Source: Chryseobacterium sp. GVT01B (GTDB lineage: Bacteria; Bacteroidota; Bacteroidia; Flavobacteriales; Weeksellaceae). From it: a DNA stretch of 64,000 nt. The translations under genes were made by a program, and so were the position numbers. Positions 1-7,832 of this stretch are shown piece after piece (position 1 is the stretch's first letter; each line of letters opens with the position of its first letter). A model generated the notes under the pieces. It made no database searches. It saw only the letters and a list, made by a program, of their open reading frames with translations, and was not told the origin of the DNA. The stretch lies in the NCBI RefSeq assembly GCF_019970045.1, contig NZ_JAHXYI010000001.1, positions 372,001 through 436,000 on the forward strand. The letters are read 5' to 3'.

Positions 1-1671
1 GATGAGCTGAATGTGGTGTATTTCCATCTATATTGGAACGCTTTCAAACCTAATTCCATGATGGATCAAAGAGTGGCTTCCCAAGGCAAGAATGGTGACG
101 GAAGGCTGCAGAAAGACGGTATTTCAAGGCTGGCTTCCATTCCAAAAGATCAGGAAGGAGCTCAGAATATCCACTGGATTAAACAAAATGGAAAAGATCT
201 GAAATTTGAAGTTCAGGAAACCATTATGAAAGTTTATCTGGCAGAGCCAATTAAACCAAACTCTACAACTACTTTTACAATGGACTGGGATTCTGTGATT
301 CCTCAACAGATCAGAAGAAGCGGTAGAAATAACAGGGAAGGTGTAGATATGACAATGACGCAGTGGTATCCAAAAATTGCTGAGTACGATTATGACGGCT
401 GGGCAACTTTTGATTATTTGGGAAGAGAATTCCACGCTCCATTCTCTGACTTTGATGTTACGATTAAAATCAACAAAGATTATGTTGTAGGAGCAGGAGG
501 TATCCTTCAAAATCCTAAAGGCGTGAAAGGATATGAAACTAAAAGTCTGCTTGTAGTAGATAAAGATAATAAGGTTACATGGAAATGGACTGCAAAAAAT
601 ATTCTTGATTTCGCATGGAGTGCAGACAGAGATTATTCTGTAGAAAGCTTCAATGTTCCGGAAGGTCCAAAAGTATATCTGGTTTATCAGAAAAATGATA
701 AAACGAAGGCATGGGGAGAATCACAACCTTATATCACCAAATATTTCCAGATCATGAATAGTCACTTTGGAAAATATGTATATCCTACTTATGCATTCAT
801 TCAGGGAGGTGACGGAGGAATGGAATACGGAATGTGTACCATGATTTTAGGTGAAGCAAAAAGCGTTAAAGATTTAATGGGTTTAATGGCACACGAAGGA
901 TCTCACTCATGGTATCAGCAGATGTTAGCTACCAATGAATCTGTACGTCCATGGATGGATGAAGGTTTCACAAGCTATGCGGAAGGGTATACCATGTATC
1001 AGCTATTCCCTGAAGACCTGCCGAATCCATTTGCCAAAACACTTGATGCTTACAGAAGCTTTATTAAAAAAGGAATCGAAGAACCTGCCGTTTGGTTAGG
1101 GGATCACCATGATAACGGTACAGCTTATACATATGCATCTTATGTAAAAGGTGAATTATACCTGGTACAGCTTGGATACATTATGGGAGAGCAGAACCTT
1201 GCGGAAACCCTGAAACAATATTATGATCAATGGAGCATGAAGCATCCTTCAGACAGAGATTTTCTTCACATTGCACAGAAAGTTTCCGGGATGGATCTGA
1301 AATGGTTCCATAATTATTGGATCAATACGACAAAGACGATTGATTACGGGATTAAAGATGTAAAATATGATGCGAAATCTACAACCATTACTTTAATCAA
1401 CAACGGTCAGGTTCCAATGCCGATAGATTTTGGAGTGATGACAACGGATAAAAAAGTTGTTACTTATCAGATACCATTGAATATGACGCATACATGGAAA
1501 CAAAAGGATATTTATGGAGATCTTAAAACAGCGCCTTACTGGCCTTGGACCCAAAAAGAATATACCCTTACCATTCCTTACACCAAATCTCAGTTATCTG
1601 TTTTGGGAATTGATTTCAGCCAGAGAATTGCAGATATAAACATGGAGAATAATTTTGTAGAAGTAAAATAA
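1..1671 (+). CDS. M1 family metallopeptidase, 5' end cut by window edge
   Basis: The reading frame is open to base 1, so the gene begins before the window and at least 556 residues are visible. The M1 zinc site is intact: HEGSH fits HExxH, and exactly 18 residues after its second His comes the third ligand Glu in WMDEGFTSYAE. A GGMEYGM stretch upstream takes the place of the GAMEN substrate motif of classical aminopeptidases, as in other Bacteroidota M1-like proteins. The family cleaves N-terminal residues from peptides and is usually secreted or periplasmic in this phylum; the signal peptide would lie outside the window. A strong hairpin terminator follows the stop. Family assignment is firm; substrate is unknown. 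Confidence 0.9.
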   Translation, partial: DELNVVYFHLYWNAFKPNSMMDQRVASQGKNGDGRLQKDGISRLASIPKDQEGAQNIHWIKQNGKDLKFEVQETIMKVYLAEPIKPNSTTTFTMDWDSVIPQQIRRSGRNNREGVDMTMTQWYPKIAEYDYDGWATFDYLGREFHAPFSDFDVTIKINKDYVVGAGGILQNPKGVKGYETKSLLVVDKDNKVTWKWTAKNILDFAWSADRDYSVESFNVPEGPKVYLVYQKNDKTKAWGESQPYITKYFQIMNSHFGKYVYPTYAFIQGGDGGMEYGMCTMILGEAKSVKDLMGLMAHEGSHSWYQQMLATNESVRPWMDEGFTSYAEGYTMYQLFPEDLPNPFAKTLDAYRSFIKKGIEEPAVWLGDHHDNGTAYTYASYVKGELYLVQLGYIMGEQNLAETLKQYYDQWSMKHPSDRDFLHIAQKVSGMDLKWFHNYWINTTKTIDYGIKDVKYDAKSTTITLINNGQVPMPIDFGVMTTDKKVVTYQIPLNMTHTWKQKDIYGDLKTAPYWPWTQKEYTLTIPYTKSQLSVLGIDFSQRIADINMENNFVEVK

Positions 1672-1690
1672 TAAATACAAAATAATATAA

Positions 1691-1729
1691 TAAATAGCGC
1701 GGAAATTTTATTTCTGCGCTATTTATTTT
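1691..1729 (+). terminator. Rho-independent terminator after the M1 peptidase
   Basis: AAATAGCGC pairs with GCGCTATTT through a stem extended by GAAAT/ATTTC with one mismatch, followed by a T-rich tract, 20 bases after the stop codon. Confidence 0.75.
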
Positions 1730-1888
1730 AAAGAAAGAGGTAGCTGGTAAATGTTGATGTGGATTTATTTTAAAGATAGACTTAATTTATAAGAGATTCA
1801 GAGCTTGTTTTTATAAAAATGATTAAATTTAATCCCTCAAAATCAAGCAGGAATTTCAATCATAAATCAAGAATTTCTTCTGAAAAAT

Positions 1889-2653
1889 ATGTCAATGAAT
1901 TCAATCGTAATCAACGTAGGAAACAGCAATATCAGATTTGGTCTTTTCAATGGCGATAATTGTGATATTTCGTGGGTAATCAATACAAAACCTTACAGAA
2001 CGGCAGATGAACTTTATGTACAGATGCTGATGCTTTATCAAACCTATAAAATTGAACCAACAGAAATTGATAAAGTAATTATCGGTTCTGTAGTTCCGCA
2101 GCTTACCAAAGTAATGAGCTCGGGAATCAAGAAAATTCACGGAACTAATCCTGTGATTGTTGATAGATCAACCCCTTCAGGCGTTCAGGCAAAATCCAAG
2201 CAGATGGGAACAGATATCTATGCAAATCTTGTGGCAGCACACAATCTGTATCCGAACAGGAAAAAAATTGTCATCGATTTCGGAACTGCTCTTACAGCCA
2301 GTTGTGTAGCAGAAACAGGAGAGACTTTGGGAGTGATTATCGCTCCGGGAATTGTTACTTCATTAAATTCGTTGATCAACCAGACTGCACAGCTTCCGGA
2401 CATTGAACTGAAAAAACCGAAATCTGTTTTGGGGCTGGATACGGTAACCTGTATGCAAAGCGGAATGGTGTATGGTTTCCTGGGAATGGTAGAAGGTTTT
2501 GTGAATCGCATCAATGAAGAGGTGAATGACGAGTGTTTCGTGGTAGCGACAGGAGGGGTTTCCCATGTCTATAAACCTCTTACAGATAAGATTCATGTGA
2601 TGGACAGACTTCACACATTGAAAGGTCTTTATTTCCTGGGGAAAGATTTATAA
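1889..2653 (+). CDS. coaX: Type III pantothenate kinase (CoaX family), atypical motif 1
   Basis: This 254-residue ASKHA-fold protein would phosphorylate pantothenate in the first step of coenzyme A synthesis. Family hallmarks are present: an N-terminal glycine loop (INVGNSNIRFG), MGTDIYANLVAA, VIDFGTALT, GVIIAPG and the C-terminal ATGG. Two positions deviate. Motif 1, normally D-x-G-N-T, reads N-V-G-N-S, and the Arg after the conserved Asp of the usual G-x-D-R motif is Ile. The Asp of that second motif, the proposed catalytic base, is kept. Start: the ATG at 1889; a second ATG two codons later is equally plausible. The gene stands alone with an AT-rich leader. It is either an active divergent CoaX or a CoaX-like protein with altered function. 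Confidence 0.8.
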   Translation: MSMNSIVINVGNSNIRFGLFNGDNCDISWVINTKPYRTADELYVQMLMLYQTYKIEPTEIDKVIIGSVVPQLTKVMSSGIKKIHGTNPVIVDRSTPSGVQAKSKQMGTDIYANLVAAHNLYPNRKKIVIDFGTALTASCVAETGETLGVIIAPGIVTSLNSLINQTAQLPDIELKKPKSVLGLDTVTCMQSGMVYGFLGMVEGFVNRINEEVNDECFVVATGGVSHVYKPLTDKIHVMDRLHTLKGLYFLGKDL

Positions 2654-2713
2654 TATATTAAAGCAGGTTTCAGCCCAAGTACTATCTTAACTTTCAACTT
2701 TAACCTTAATACA

Positions 2714-3241
2714 ATGGAAAAATTTCCCATCATAGAAACGGAAAGACTTATTCTCTCTCAACTGGAAGAAAAAGATATTCCTTTTATTGTTGAATATCTT
2801 CAGCATAGGATTTTTTCTGATCTTACCTCTAATATTCCTTACCCTTATGTTGAAAATGATGCCAGATCATGGCTGAAAATGTCAAAAGAAGCTTTTGATA
2901 ATAAAACAGGATATACTTTTGCTATCCGGAATAAAGAAGGACATATCATAGGTGCTATCGGGCTGCATGACAGGGATGATGATAAAGCAGAGCTGGGATA
3001 TTGGATAGAAATGTCTTACTGGAATAAAGGATATGTAACAGAAGCCGCAAGAGCAATCGTAGATTTTGGTTTAAATGACCTGGGTTTCAATAAAATTTTT
3101 GCTACTCATTTTCTTCACAATCCGGCATCCGGAAGAATAATGGAGAAAATAGGAATGGAACAGGAAGCTGTTTTAAAACAGGAAATAAAGAAAGACGGAG
3201 AATATTTTGATATAGTAAGATACACTATTTATAAAGACTGA
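2714..3241 (+). CDS. GNAT family N-acetyltransferase (RimJ/RimL-like)
   Basis: A 175-residue protein opening with IETERLILSQLEEKDI, the usual start of RimJ/RimL-type GNAT acetyltransferases. The core contains the beta-strand GAIGLHDRDDDKAELGYWIE, then YWNKGYVTEAARAIVDFGLNDLG, which includes the acetyl-CoA-binding region, and the late NPASGRIMEKIGM motif. Proteins of this type transfer acetyl from acetyl-CoA to protein N-termini, antibiotics or small amines; the acceptor cannot be read from the sequence. It lies 60 bases after coaX on the same strand, with a terminator directly after it. Confidence 0.85.
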   Translation: MEKFPIIETERLILSQLEEKDIPFIVEYLQHRIFSDLTSNIPYPYVENDARSWLKMSKEAFDNKTGYTFAIRNKEGHIIGAIGLHDRDDDKAELGYWIEMSYWNKGYVTEAARAIVDFGLNDLGFNKIFATHFLHNPASGRIMEKIGMEQEAVLKQEIKKDGEYFDIVRYTIYKD

Positions 3242-3276
3242 TTGTAAGGAATATGGATTCCTGATTCTATAAAAAC

Positions 3277-3315
3277 AAAAGCCGGAGGATATTTTAATTT
3301 TCTCCGGCTTTTTAT
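3277..3315 (+). terminator. Terminator after the GNAT gene, possibly bidirectional
   Basis: AAAAGCCGGAG and CTCCGGCTTTTT form an uninterrupted stem around a 14-base AT-rich loop. A run of A before and T after the stem would let it work in both directions, but tadA on the other strand ends about 80 bases away. Confidence 0.8.
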
Positions 3316-3393
3316 ACTATTATTATTTTCCAAACCCTTAGACGAGGGTTAAAGTCTATAAAGACACAAATCAAATTTCTTCAATGGAAGGGT

Positions 3394-3825
3394 TTATCTT
3401 TTACTTTTAAAAAAATCTTTAACAATAGAAGAGCATTCGGCTTCCATAATGCCTGTAATAATTTCTGTTTTCGGGTGCAGGGAAAGATTTTTATTGATAA
3501 AACCCCTTTGTTCATCCCGTGCACCAATCACTACTTTTGAGATCTGAGACCAGGAAAGTGCACCTGAGCACATTACGCAAGGCTCCATCGTTACATAAAG
3601 AGTACAGTCTTTTAAGTATTTCCCTCCAAGAAAATTTGCCGCTGAGGTGATGGCCTGCATTTCTGCATGAGCGGTAACATCATTCAGTGTTTCCGTAAGG
3701 TTATGGGCTCTTGCGATAATCCGGTTATTGGAAACCACTACACATCCAATAGGAACCTCATCTTTTTCCAAAGCGGCTTCTGCTTCCTGTAAAGCCATTT
3801 TCATGTAATATTCGTCAGTAAACAT
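3394..3825 (-). CDS. tadA: tRNA-specific adenosine deaminase TadA
   Basis: A 143-residue cytidine-deaminase-fold enzyme expected to convert the wobble adenosine of tRNA-Arg(ACG) to inosine. Zinc ligands and proton donor are present: H53-A-E55 and the PCVMC motif with C83 and C86. N-terminal residues YYMKMALQEAEAALEKDEVPIGCVVV match the TadA signature. Length is close to the usual 150-165 residues. Its start codon abuts the stop codon of the TonB-like gene upstream, so the two are probably cotranscribed. A guanine deaminase assignment is less likely because the EVPIGCV and MCSGAL segments are TadA-like. Confidence 0.9.
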   Translation of the reverse strand: MFTDEYYMKMALQEAEAALEKDEVPIGCVVVSNNRIIARAHNLTETLNDVTAHAEMQAITSAANFLGGKYLKDCTLYVTMEPCVMCSGALSWSQISKVVIGARDEQRGFINKNLSLHPKTEIITGIMEAECSSIVKDFFKSKR

Positions 3826-4440
3826 TTAGTCGTTTATCGTTAAAGTTAAAGGAAGTTTAAAACGGTAGGTCGTAGGATCACCTTTTATCATTGCGGGAGA
3901 AAACTTTTCTGCCAGAGAATATAATGCAATTTCCGCCTGCCTGTTGAAAGTGAAATTATCGCCCTGTGCATGAACATTGCTGACCGTTCCATCTTTTTCT
4001 ACAATAAAATCAACATCTGTTTTTATCATTTTTTCTACAGAATAGACGCCATCAACGTATAGCAGATTGGCAACTTCTTGTCTCAAAGAATTAAGTCCTC
4101 CGGGATAATCTGCAATCTTTTCTGCGTCTGAAAATTTCACAGAGGTTAATTTAGGATTTTTGATGGTTTGGAGGTCTTCGAGATTTCTTACTTTTAATAA
4201 AGCTCCAATCAAGGCATTGTTTTCAATGCTGTCCATCTTTTTCATAAAAAAGAGAAAATCTCCTTTTATTGCCACCTTTTTATCTGTACTTGATTCAGCA
4301 TCAAACTTTTTTTTGAACTCTTTATTCAGCATATTTCTGTGCTGGTTGTAATAGCTCTTTACAAGCCGGAATTCTTCCTTCTGCTGTGCCAGAAAAAAGG
4401 TGGAGATAAAGCAGCTGATGCCAACAAATAAAGTTTTCAA
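3826..4440 (-). CDS. Secreted protein with TonB C-terminal-like domain
   Basis: A 204-residue protein with an N-terminal signal peptide (MKTLFVGISCFISTFFLAQ) and a C-terminal half resembling the TonB C-terminal fold: YPGGLNSLRQEV, then VDFIVEKDGTVSNVHAQG, and a final PAMIKGDPTTYRFKLPLTLTI strand. Standalone periplasmic TonB-C-like proteins are common in Flavobacteriia, but their partners are mostly unknown. There is no transmembrane anchor and no proline-rich spacer, so it is unlikely to be a working energy transducer. It directly precedes tadA with no gap. Confidence 0.6.
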   Translation of the reverse strand: MKTLFVGISCFISTFFLAQQKEEFRLVKSYYNQHRNMLNKEFKKKFDAESSTDKKVAIKGDFLFFMKKMDSIENNALIGALLKVRNLEDLQTIKNPKLTSVKFSDAEKIADYPGGLNSLRQEVANLLYVDGVYSVEKMIKTDVDFIVEKDGTVSNVHAQGDNFTFNRQAEIALYSLAEKFSPAMIKGDPTTYRFKLPLTLTIND

Positions 4441-4493
4441 TAAGGGTATATTTATGTAAATATAACAAAAAATATGAAATATATTTTTTATAA

Positions 4494-5414
4494 TCAGCTT
4501 TCAAGATAGCGGTTTAAGGATTCCTGCAAATGGTTACGGATATCATCAACTAAACCTTTAGGTTCAAGAACTGTAACTTCCTTACCGAAAGAAAGAATCT
4601 CCTGCATAAAGTCGTAAGTAGGATGAAGGAAGAACTCAAAATAAATTTCTTCCGGAGTTTCTTTGGTCTCTTTCTGTGATTGATGAAGAGGGAAGCTTCT
4701 GATATATTCTCCCTGATGACGGCTGCATTTCAATACAATATTCTGTGGTTTCTGCTCAGCCAGATTCATCACTCCGAATGCATTTTTAAAATGCTCTCTG
4801 AAATTATATTTATACTTCTCTCTAAACTGATTTTTGGCTACGTCAAGATAGTTGATTCTGTCAAGCCCGAAGGATTTTAAAACTTTATCTTTTGTATCAA
4901 TAGCAATAAGATACCATCGGTCTTTGGATTCTTTTAAGGCTAAAGGATGAACTTTTCTGGACGTCATCAGTTTGTTTTTGTAATTGTAGTGTTCAAAACT
5001 TACAACCCTTTTATTTCGGATGGCAAAGAACAGGTCATAAAAGTGTTCCACACCGGTTGGCTTACGGCTTTCAAAAAAGATAAAATCTGAAAAATCAGGG
5101 TGAAGATTCAGAGCGTTACTCACCTGAAAAGATTCCAGTAGTTTTTGGTTATATTCATCCACTTCCATAATGGGGCGGCTCTCAATATAGTATCGGTTGT
5201 CACCCTTTTTCTTGTTGTGAATGGAAAGATTGAAAAGATCGGAAATTTCCCGGATGTCCCTTTGCAGAGTACGGATAGAGTAGCTCTTAATCTCAGCGTC
5301 CTGAAATTCAAAAGAGTTTAAAAGATAGTCCTCCAGCTGGGAATAGGTAGCTGGAGAACTTTCTAATCTTTTTATAATTAAGGCATATCTTGTCAAATAA
5401 AAATCTTTCTTCAT
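4494..5414 (-). CDS. WYL-domain transcriptional regulator, probable autoregulated controller of the adjacent regulon
   Basis: A 306-residue regulator. Residues 1 to about 70 form a winged helix-turn-helix (TYSQLEDYLL, then SIRTLQRDIREI). The WYL ligand-sensing domain follows, with DRWYLIAID around residue 166 and the Arg-bearing FGLDRINYL, and then a C-terminal WCX extension. WYL proteins include DNA-damage regulators (PafBC of actinobacteria, DriD of Caulobacter, which senses single-stranded DNA) and phage-defence repressors (BrxR, CapW). Its promoter carries an inverted repeat with a -7 box 11 bases beyond it, and the same arrangement precedes the next three minus-strand genes. That suggests this protein binds the element and controls itself. 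Activator or repressor cannot be decided from sequence. Start: the ATG 47 bases after the predicted transcription start. Confidence 0.85.
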   Translation of the reverse strand: MKKDFYLTRYALIIKRLESSPATYSQLEDYLLNSFEFQDAEIKSYSIRTLQRDIREISDLFNLSIHNKKKGDNRYYIESRPIMEVDEYNQKLLESFQVSNALNLHPDFSDFIFFESRKPTGVEHFYDLFFAIRNKRVVSFEHYNYKNKLMTSRKVHPLALKESKDRWYLIAIDTKDKVLKSFGLDRINYLDVAKNQFREKYKYNFREHFKNAFGVMNLAEQKPQNIVLKCSRHQGEYIRSFPLHQSQKETKETPEEIYFEFFLHPTYDFMQEILSFGKEVTVLEPKGLVDDIRNHLQESLNRYLES

Positions 5415-5467
5415 TTCTTTTTTTTAGGGTGCAGCAGAACTGCGTTTCAGGGTAAAGTTTTATAAGA

Positions 5468-5501
5468 CAAATATATGCGGTTAATGCGACAAAATGTGTC
5501 G
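5468..5501 (-). promoter_or_regulatory. Operator/promoter A of the WYL regulator
   Basis: On the minus strand the core CGACACATTTTGTCG (5487-5501) has perfect CGACA/TGTCG arms around 5 bases. It is followed by an 11-base spacer and then TATATTTG (5468-5475), a perfect TAnnTTTG -7 box. The core covers the region where the -33 element would lie. The predicted start is near 5461. Confidence 0.8.
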
Positions 5502-5516
5502 TGTTTTATTTTTTAT

Positions 5517-5672
5517 CTAAAAAGTATCTTCCTCAAAATCTTCTCTCCAGCATTTTTCAATAGTGTTGAGATAGTTTTCATAATCCATCTCGGCATTTTC
5601 GATATCGCTCCATTCTATAGTATAGAGGTTTTCATCGAAGAGTATATCTGTTTTGTGATCTGGTGTTTCCAT
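5517..5672 (-). CDS. Small highly acidic protein of the WYL regulon (hypothetical)
   Basis: With the ATG at 5672 the product is 51 residues containing 17 Asp/Glu against 3 Lys/Arg, and includes a WREDFEED C-terminus. An in-frame TTG at 5747 would extend it to 76 residues. I prefer the ATG, with little ribosome-site evidence either way. The case for a real gene is the promoter: a copy of the shared operator plus a perfect -7 box lies upstream, with transcription expected near 5789, and this frame is the only one downstream that makes a sensible protein before the WYL gene. No family is recognised. The strong negative charge could fit a DNA mimic or a protein-binding inhibitor, but that is speculation. 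The opposite-strand reading frame here is probably a shadow. Confidence 0.5.
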   Translation of the reverse strand: METPDHKTDILFDENLYTIEWSDIENAEMDYENYLNTIEKCWREDFEEDTF

Positions 5673-5795
5673 GTTTTGTATTCTGATGTCTTGGTTATAT
5701 TTTGAACATATTTCAGGCTGTTCAGCATAATTGCATGTTGAATTCAATAGCTTTTTTAAATTTTTATAGATGGTTGTTTAGTGTCTTTAATACTC

Positions 5796-5829
5796 CAAAG
5801 GTAATGGGGCAAAACGACAGAACTTGACG
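5796..5829 (-). promoter_or_regulatory. Operator/promoter B of the small acidic gene
   Basis: Minus-strand core CGTCAAGTTCTGTCG (5815-5829), 11-base spacer, then TACCTTTG (5796-5803), a perfect -7 box. One base of the left arm departs from the palindrome. The geometry is identical to sites A, C and D. Confidence 0.8.
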
Positions 5830-5894
5830 TGTTAAAAACTAATTTTAAAATATAATCTTAAAAGCTTATATTGGCTGGTTATAAGGTTTAAAGC

Positions 5895-6932
5895 TTATAT
5901 TTTATTTCTGATGAGTTTTTGAACAATCTGATTCAGGATTTCTCTGTTATCATCAATATAGCTTAATCCGGCCTGTATCAGATTTTCAATATTAGACCTT
6001 CTTACGTTATCCATTGCAGGAGAAGCGTTTTTCAGTGAAGGATTCACACGGTAATAGTTTTTCTGATTTCTCAAACCTAGCGTCTGAAACATCTGCTCCA
6101 GCTGATAATCTACTGTTTCTGCATTGGCAGACATTAAAATATCAATTATAGGGCTTACCCAGCCAATTTTCCCAGCTTTTTCAAGTTTTTTAAAAGGATA
6201 AGGTCTGGCTTCAATTCCTGTTCCGATAGAAACAATAATCATATCATTTACACTCGGATGGTTGGCTTTCTGATGATTTTTCAAAACTTCTGCAAAAGGA
6301 ATTTTTCTCGCTTCCGCATAAACACAAAGAGCGGGATTATTAGCAAACATTCCTCCATCAATCAGGCTGAAGATCTGTCCATACATCGATTTGATCTGTA
6401 CCGGACTAAAATATGTTGGAGCAGCTGAAGTCGCTCTGCAAATATCTTTTACATAGAAGTTATCTGTGCTGAGGTTGGCTTTCCATGAATTGAAAAGTTT
6501 TGCTCTTCTGTTTTCAATGTCGTAACTTGTTATTAAACATGGTTTTATTAATTCTTTTAATTCTAAATTTCCAAAAAAGTCATTTAAATTCCTTTCAAGA
6601 GATTCCTGTGGAATTTTTTCATTCAATAATCCGAATGGATTAACCAGTTTTTCCCAAAAGGAAACCTGGAAGATATCGCCGCCCTTTTCCGCATATAATT
6701 CTAATCCTTTCTGAATAGAATATTTTGCTTTTCGGGTTTCGTCGGGACATAGAATAATAGAAGCAATCAGACCTCCGGTACTGCTGCCTGCCACCAGATC
6801 AAAATAATCCCCAAGCTTTGCCGTGGGCTTATCATAATACTGGAGCTGTTCTTCTATGTAGCGTAGAATAATGCAGGTGATGATTCCTCTTATTCCGCCC
6901 CCGTCCAAAGAAAGAATGGTTGTCTTTTTCAT
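5895..6932 (-). CDS. Patatin-like phospholipase (CapV-type)
   Basis: A 345-residue patatin hydrolase. The oxyanion loop DGGGIRG (10-16), nucleophile motif GSSTG with Ser51 and the catalytic Asp in DGG (Asp192) are all intact, so an active Ser-Asp dyad is expected. It has no signal peptide and should act in the cytoplasm on the inner leaflet of the membrane. Similar stand-alone patatins include CapV, the phospholipase effector of CBASS defence, but no cyclic-nucleotide synthase gene lies nearby. The shared WYL operator with a perfect -7 box lies upstream. The leader is about 120 bases long and contains an 11-bp hairpin. The start is the ATG at 6932. A lipid-remodelling or membrane-damaging role under stress is inferred. 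Confidence 0.88.
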   Translation of the reverse strand: MKKTTILSLDGGGIRGIITCIILRYIEEQLQYYDKPTAKLGDYFDLVAGSSTGGLIASIILCPDETRKAKYSIQKGLELYAEKGGDIFQVSFWEKLVNPFGLLNEKIPQESLERNLNDFFGNLELKELIKPCLITSYDIENRRAKLFNSWKANLSTDNFYVKDICRATSAAPTYFSPVQIKSMYGQIFSLIDGGMFANNPALCVYAEARKIPFAEVLKNHQKANHPSVNDMIIVSIGTGIEARPYPFKKLEKAGKIGWVSPIIDILMSANAETVDYQLEQMFQTLGLRNQKNYYRVNPSLKNASPAMDNVRRSNIENLIQAGLSYIDDNREILNQIVQKLIRNKI

Positions 6933-6981
6933 GTTATTTTTTCATTTTTTTTAAGAAACATCTGGCAGCTTTAGACAAGTA

Positions 6982-7017
6982 AAACCAATAGATTTTCGAA
7001 AAAATGTCTATTGGTTT
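6982..7017 (-). promoter_or_regulatory. Hairpin in the patatin 5' leader
   Basis: Between promoter C and the patatin start, AAACCAATAGA and TCTATTGGTTT form a perfect 11-bp stem with a 14-base loop. On the transcript it is followed by TTTTAC, so it could be a weak terminator or attenuator, or a stabilising leader structure. No leader peptide is visible before it. Confidence 0.5.
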
Positions 7018-7057
7018 CAGCTTATTATAAAGATTGCTTTGGTGTTTTCTTATAAAG

Positions 7058-7091
7058 CAAAGATAGATGGAGGAAGCGACAGAACTTGTCG
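7058..7091 (-). promoter_or_regulatory. Operator/promoter C of the patatin gene
   Basis: Minus-strand core CGACAAGTTCTGTCG (7077-7091) with perfect 5-base arms, 11-base spacer, then TATCTTTG (7058-7065), a perfect -7 box. The predicted start is near 7051. Confidence 0.8.
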
Positions 7092-7176
7092 TATTATAAA
7101 TGATTTTAATTAATTTTATTAAAAAATAGAGCTTTAAATCAGTTAGTTAGGTTTGTTTGTGTGTTTTTAATAAAAA

Positions 7177-7677
7177 TTAAAAAACAACATAATTTTGTTT
7201 ATCTCTCGGCATCTTCAATAGTGTCCTCCAGCTGGTTTTTACAGGTCCTTTCTTAGAAGGAATACTCTTTTTTTCAAAGTGCGGAAGATCCTTGAATGTT
7301 TTCCAGTTTCCACCCCAGTCCCAGCCATGACGGGCAAAGATCTTTACACACTCATACCAGTCAGCAACTTTGTCATTATCCCAGTCTTTTACCGTATCCC
7401 AGCTTGCTGTTTTACCGCCAATCATCAGGCAGATATCTACAGCAAGACCATAATTGTGGATGCTTTGTCCTGCCTTAGCGTTGGTCACCTTTTTTCCTGA
7501 AGTAATTCTTCCGATCGCATACAGTTTTTCCTGCTCCTCAAAAGATCTTAGTCCCTGAGTGATCCGTATCCTGGCTCTCCCGGTAAGAGCTTCATCACAT
7601 TCCTGTATAATTTGCTTTACTTCATCTCTTACCATCGGGTGAAGTTTCTGAATTCGTTCTAAGGTTACTTTGTCCAT
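7177..7677 (-). CDS. M15 family peptidase (endolysin / L-alanyl-D-glutamate peptidase-like)
   Basis: From the ATG at 7677 this is a 166-residue protein of the M15 fold found in phage endolysins and CwlK-type enzymes, which cut the peptide stem of peptidoglycan. Zinc ligands are visible as H74 and D81 in SIHNYGLAVD and H133 in DLPHFE; the SFEEQEKLYAIGR segment is also typical. An upstream ATG at 7701 is rejected because it overlaps the perfect -7 box of promoter D, so transcription starts after it; the chosen start leaves a leader of about 14 bases. No signal peptide is seen, so the enzyme would need lysis or a holin-like route to reach the wall. Its operator and phage-type fold suggest a stress-induced lysis or wall-remodelling role. 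Confidence 0.85.
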   Translation of the reverse strand: MDKVTLERIQKLHPMVRDEVKQIIQECDEALTGRARIRITQGLRSFEEQEKLYAIGRITSGKKVTNAKAGQSIHNYGLAVDICLMIGGKTASWDTVKDWDNDKVADWYECVKIFARHGWDWGGNWKTFKDLPHFEKKSIPSKKGPVKTSWRTLLKMPRDKQNYVVF

Positions 7678-7698
7678 ATTTCTTATTTTGTATGATAA

Positions 7699-7732
7699 CA
7701 AAAGTATAGAACAGAAGCGACGGAACTTGACG
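7699..7732 (-). promoter_or_regulatory. Operator/promoter D of the M15 peptidase
   Basis: Minus-strand core CGTCAAGTTCCGTCG (7718-7732), 11-base spacer, then TACTTTTG (7699-7706), a perfect -7 box. The core is the least symmetrical of the five but stays close to site B. The predicted start near 7692 decides the downstream start codon. Confidence 0.78.
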
Positions 7733-7832
7733 TGTTTTATTTAATTTTATTAAAAATTCTACTGTGTTCAACCTGGCTGTTTCAGGTATTATTGAGACTA
7801 TAAAAAGGGATTAGATAAAATGTTTTTGTGAG

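Noticed and set aside
5475..5705. Plus-strand frame of 76 codons opposite the small acidic gene
   Set aside because: It begins inside operator A and its -7 box, has no promoter of its own and reads as hydrophobic shadow sequence. The minus-strand frame has a well-formed promoter.
5895..6932. Patatin as part of a CBASS operon
   Set aside because: No CD-NTase, Cap2 or Cap3-like gene is within reach, and each neighbour has its own promoter. The resemblance is to the effector fold only.
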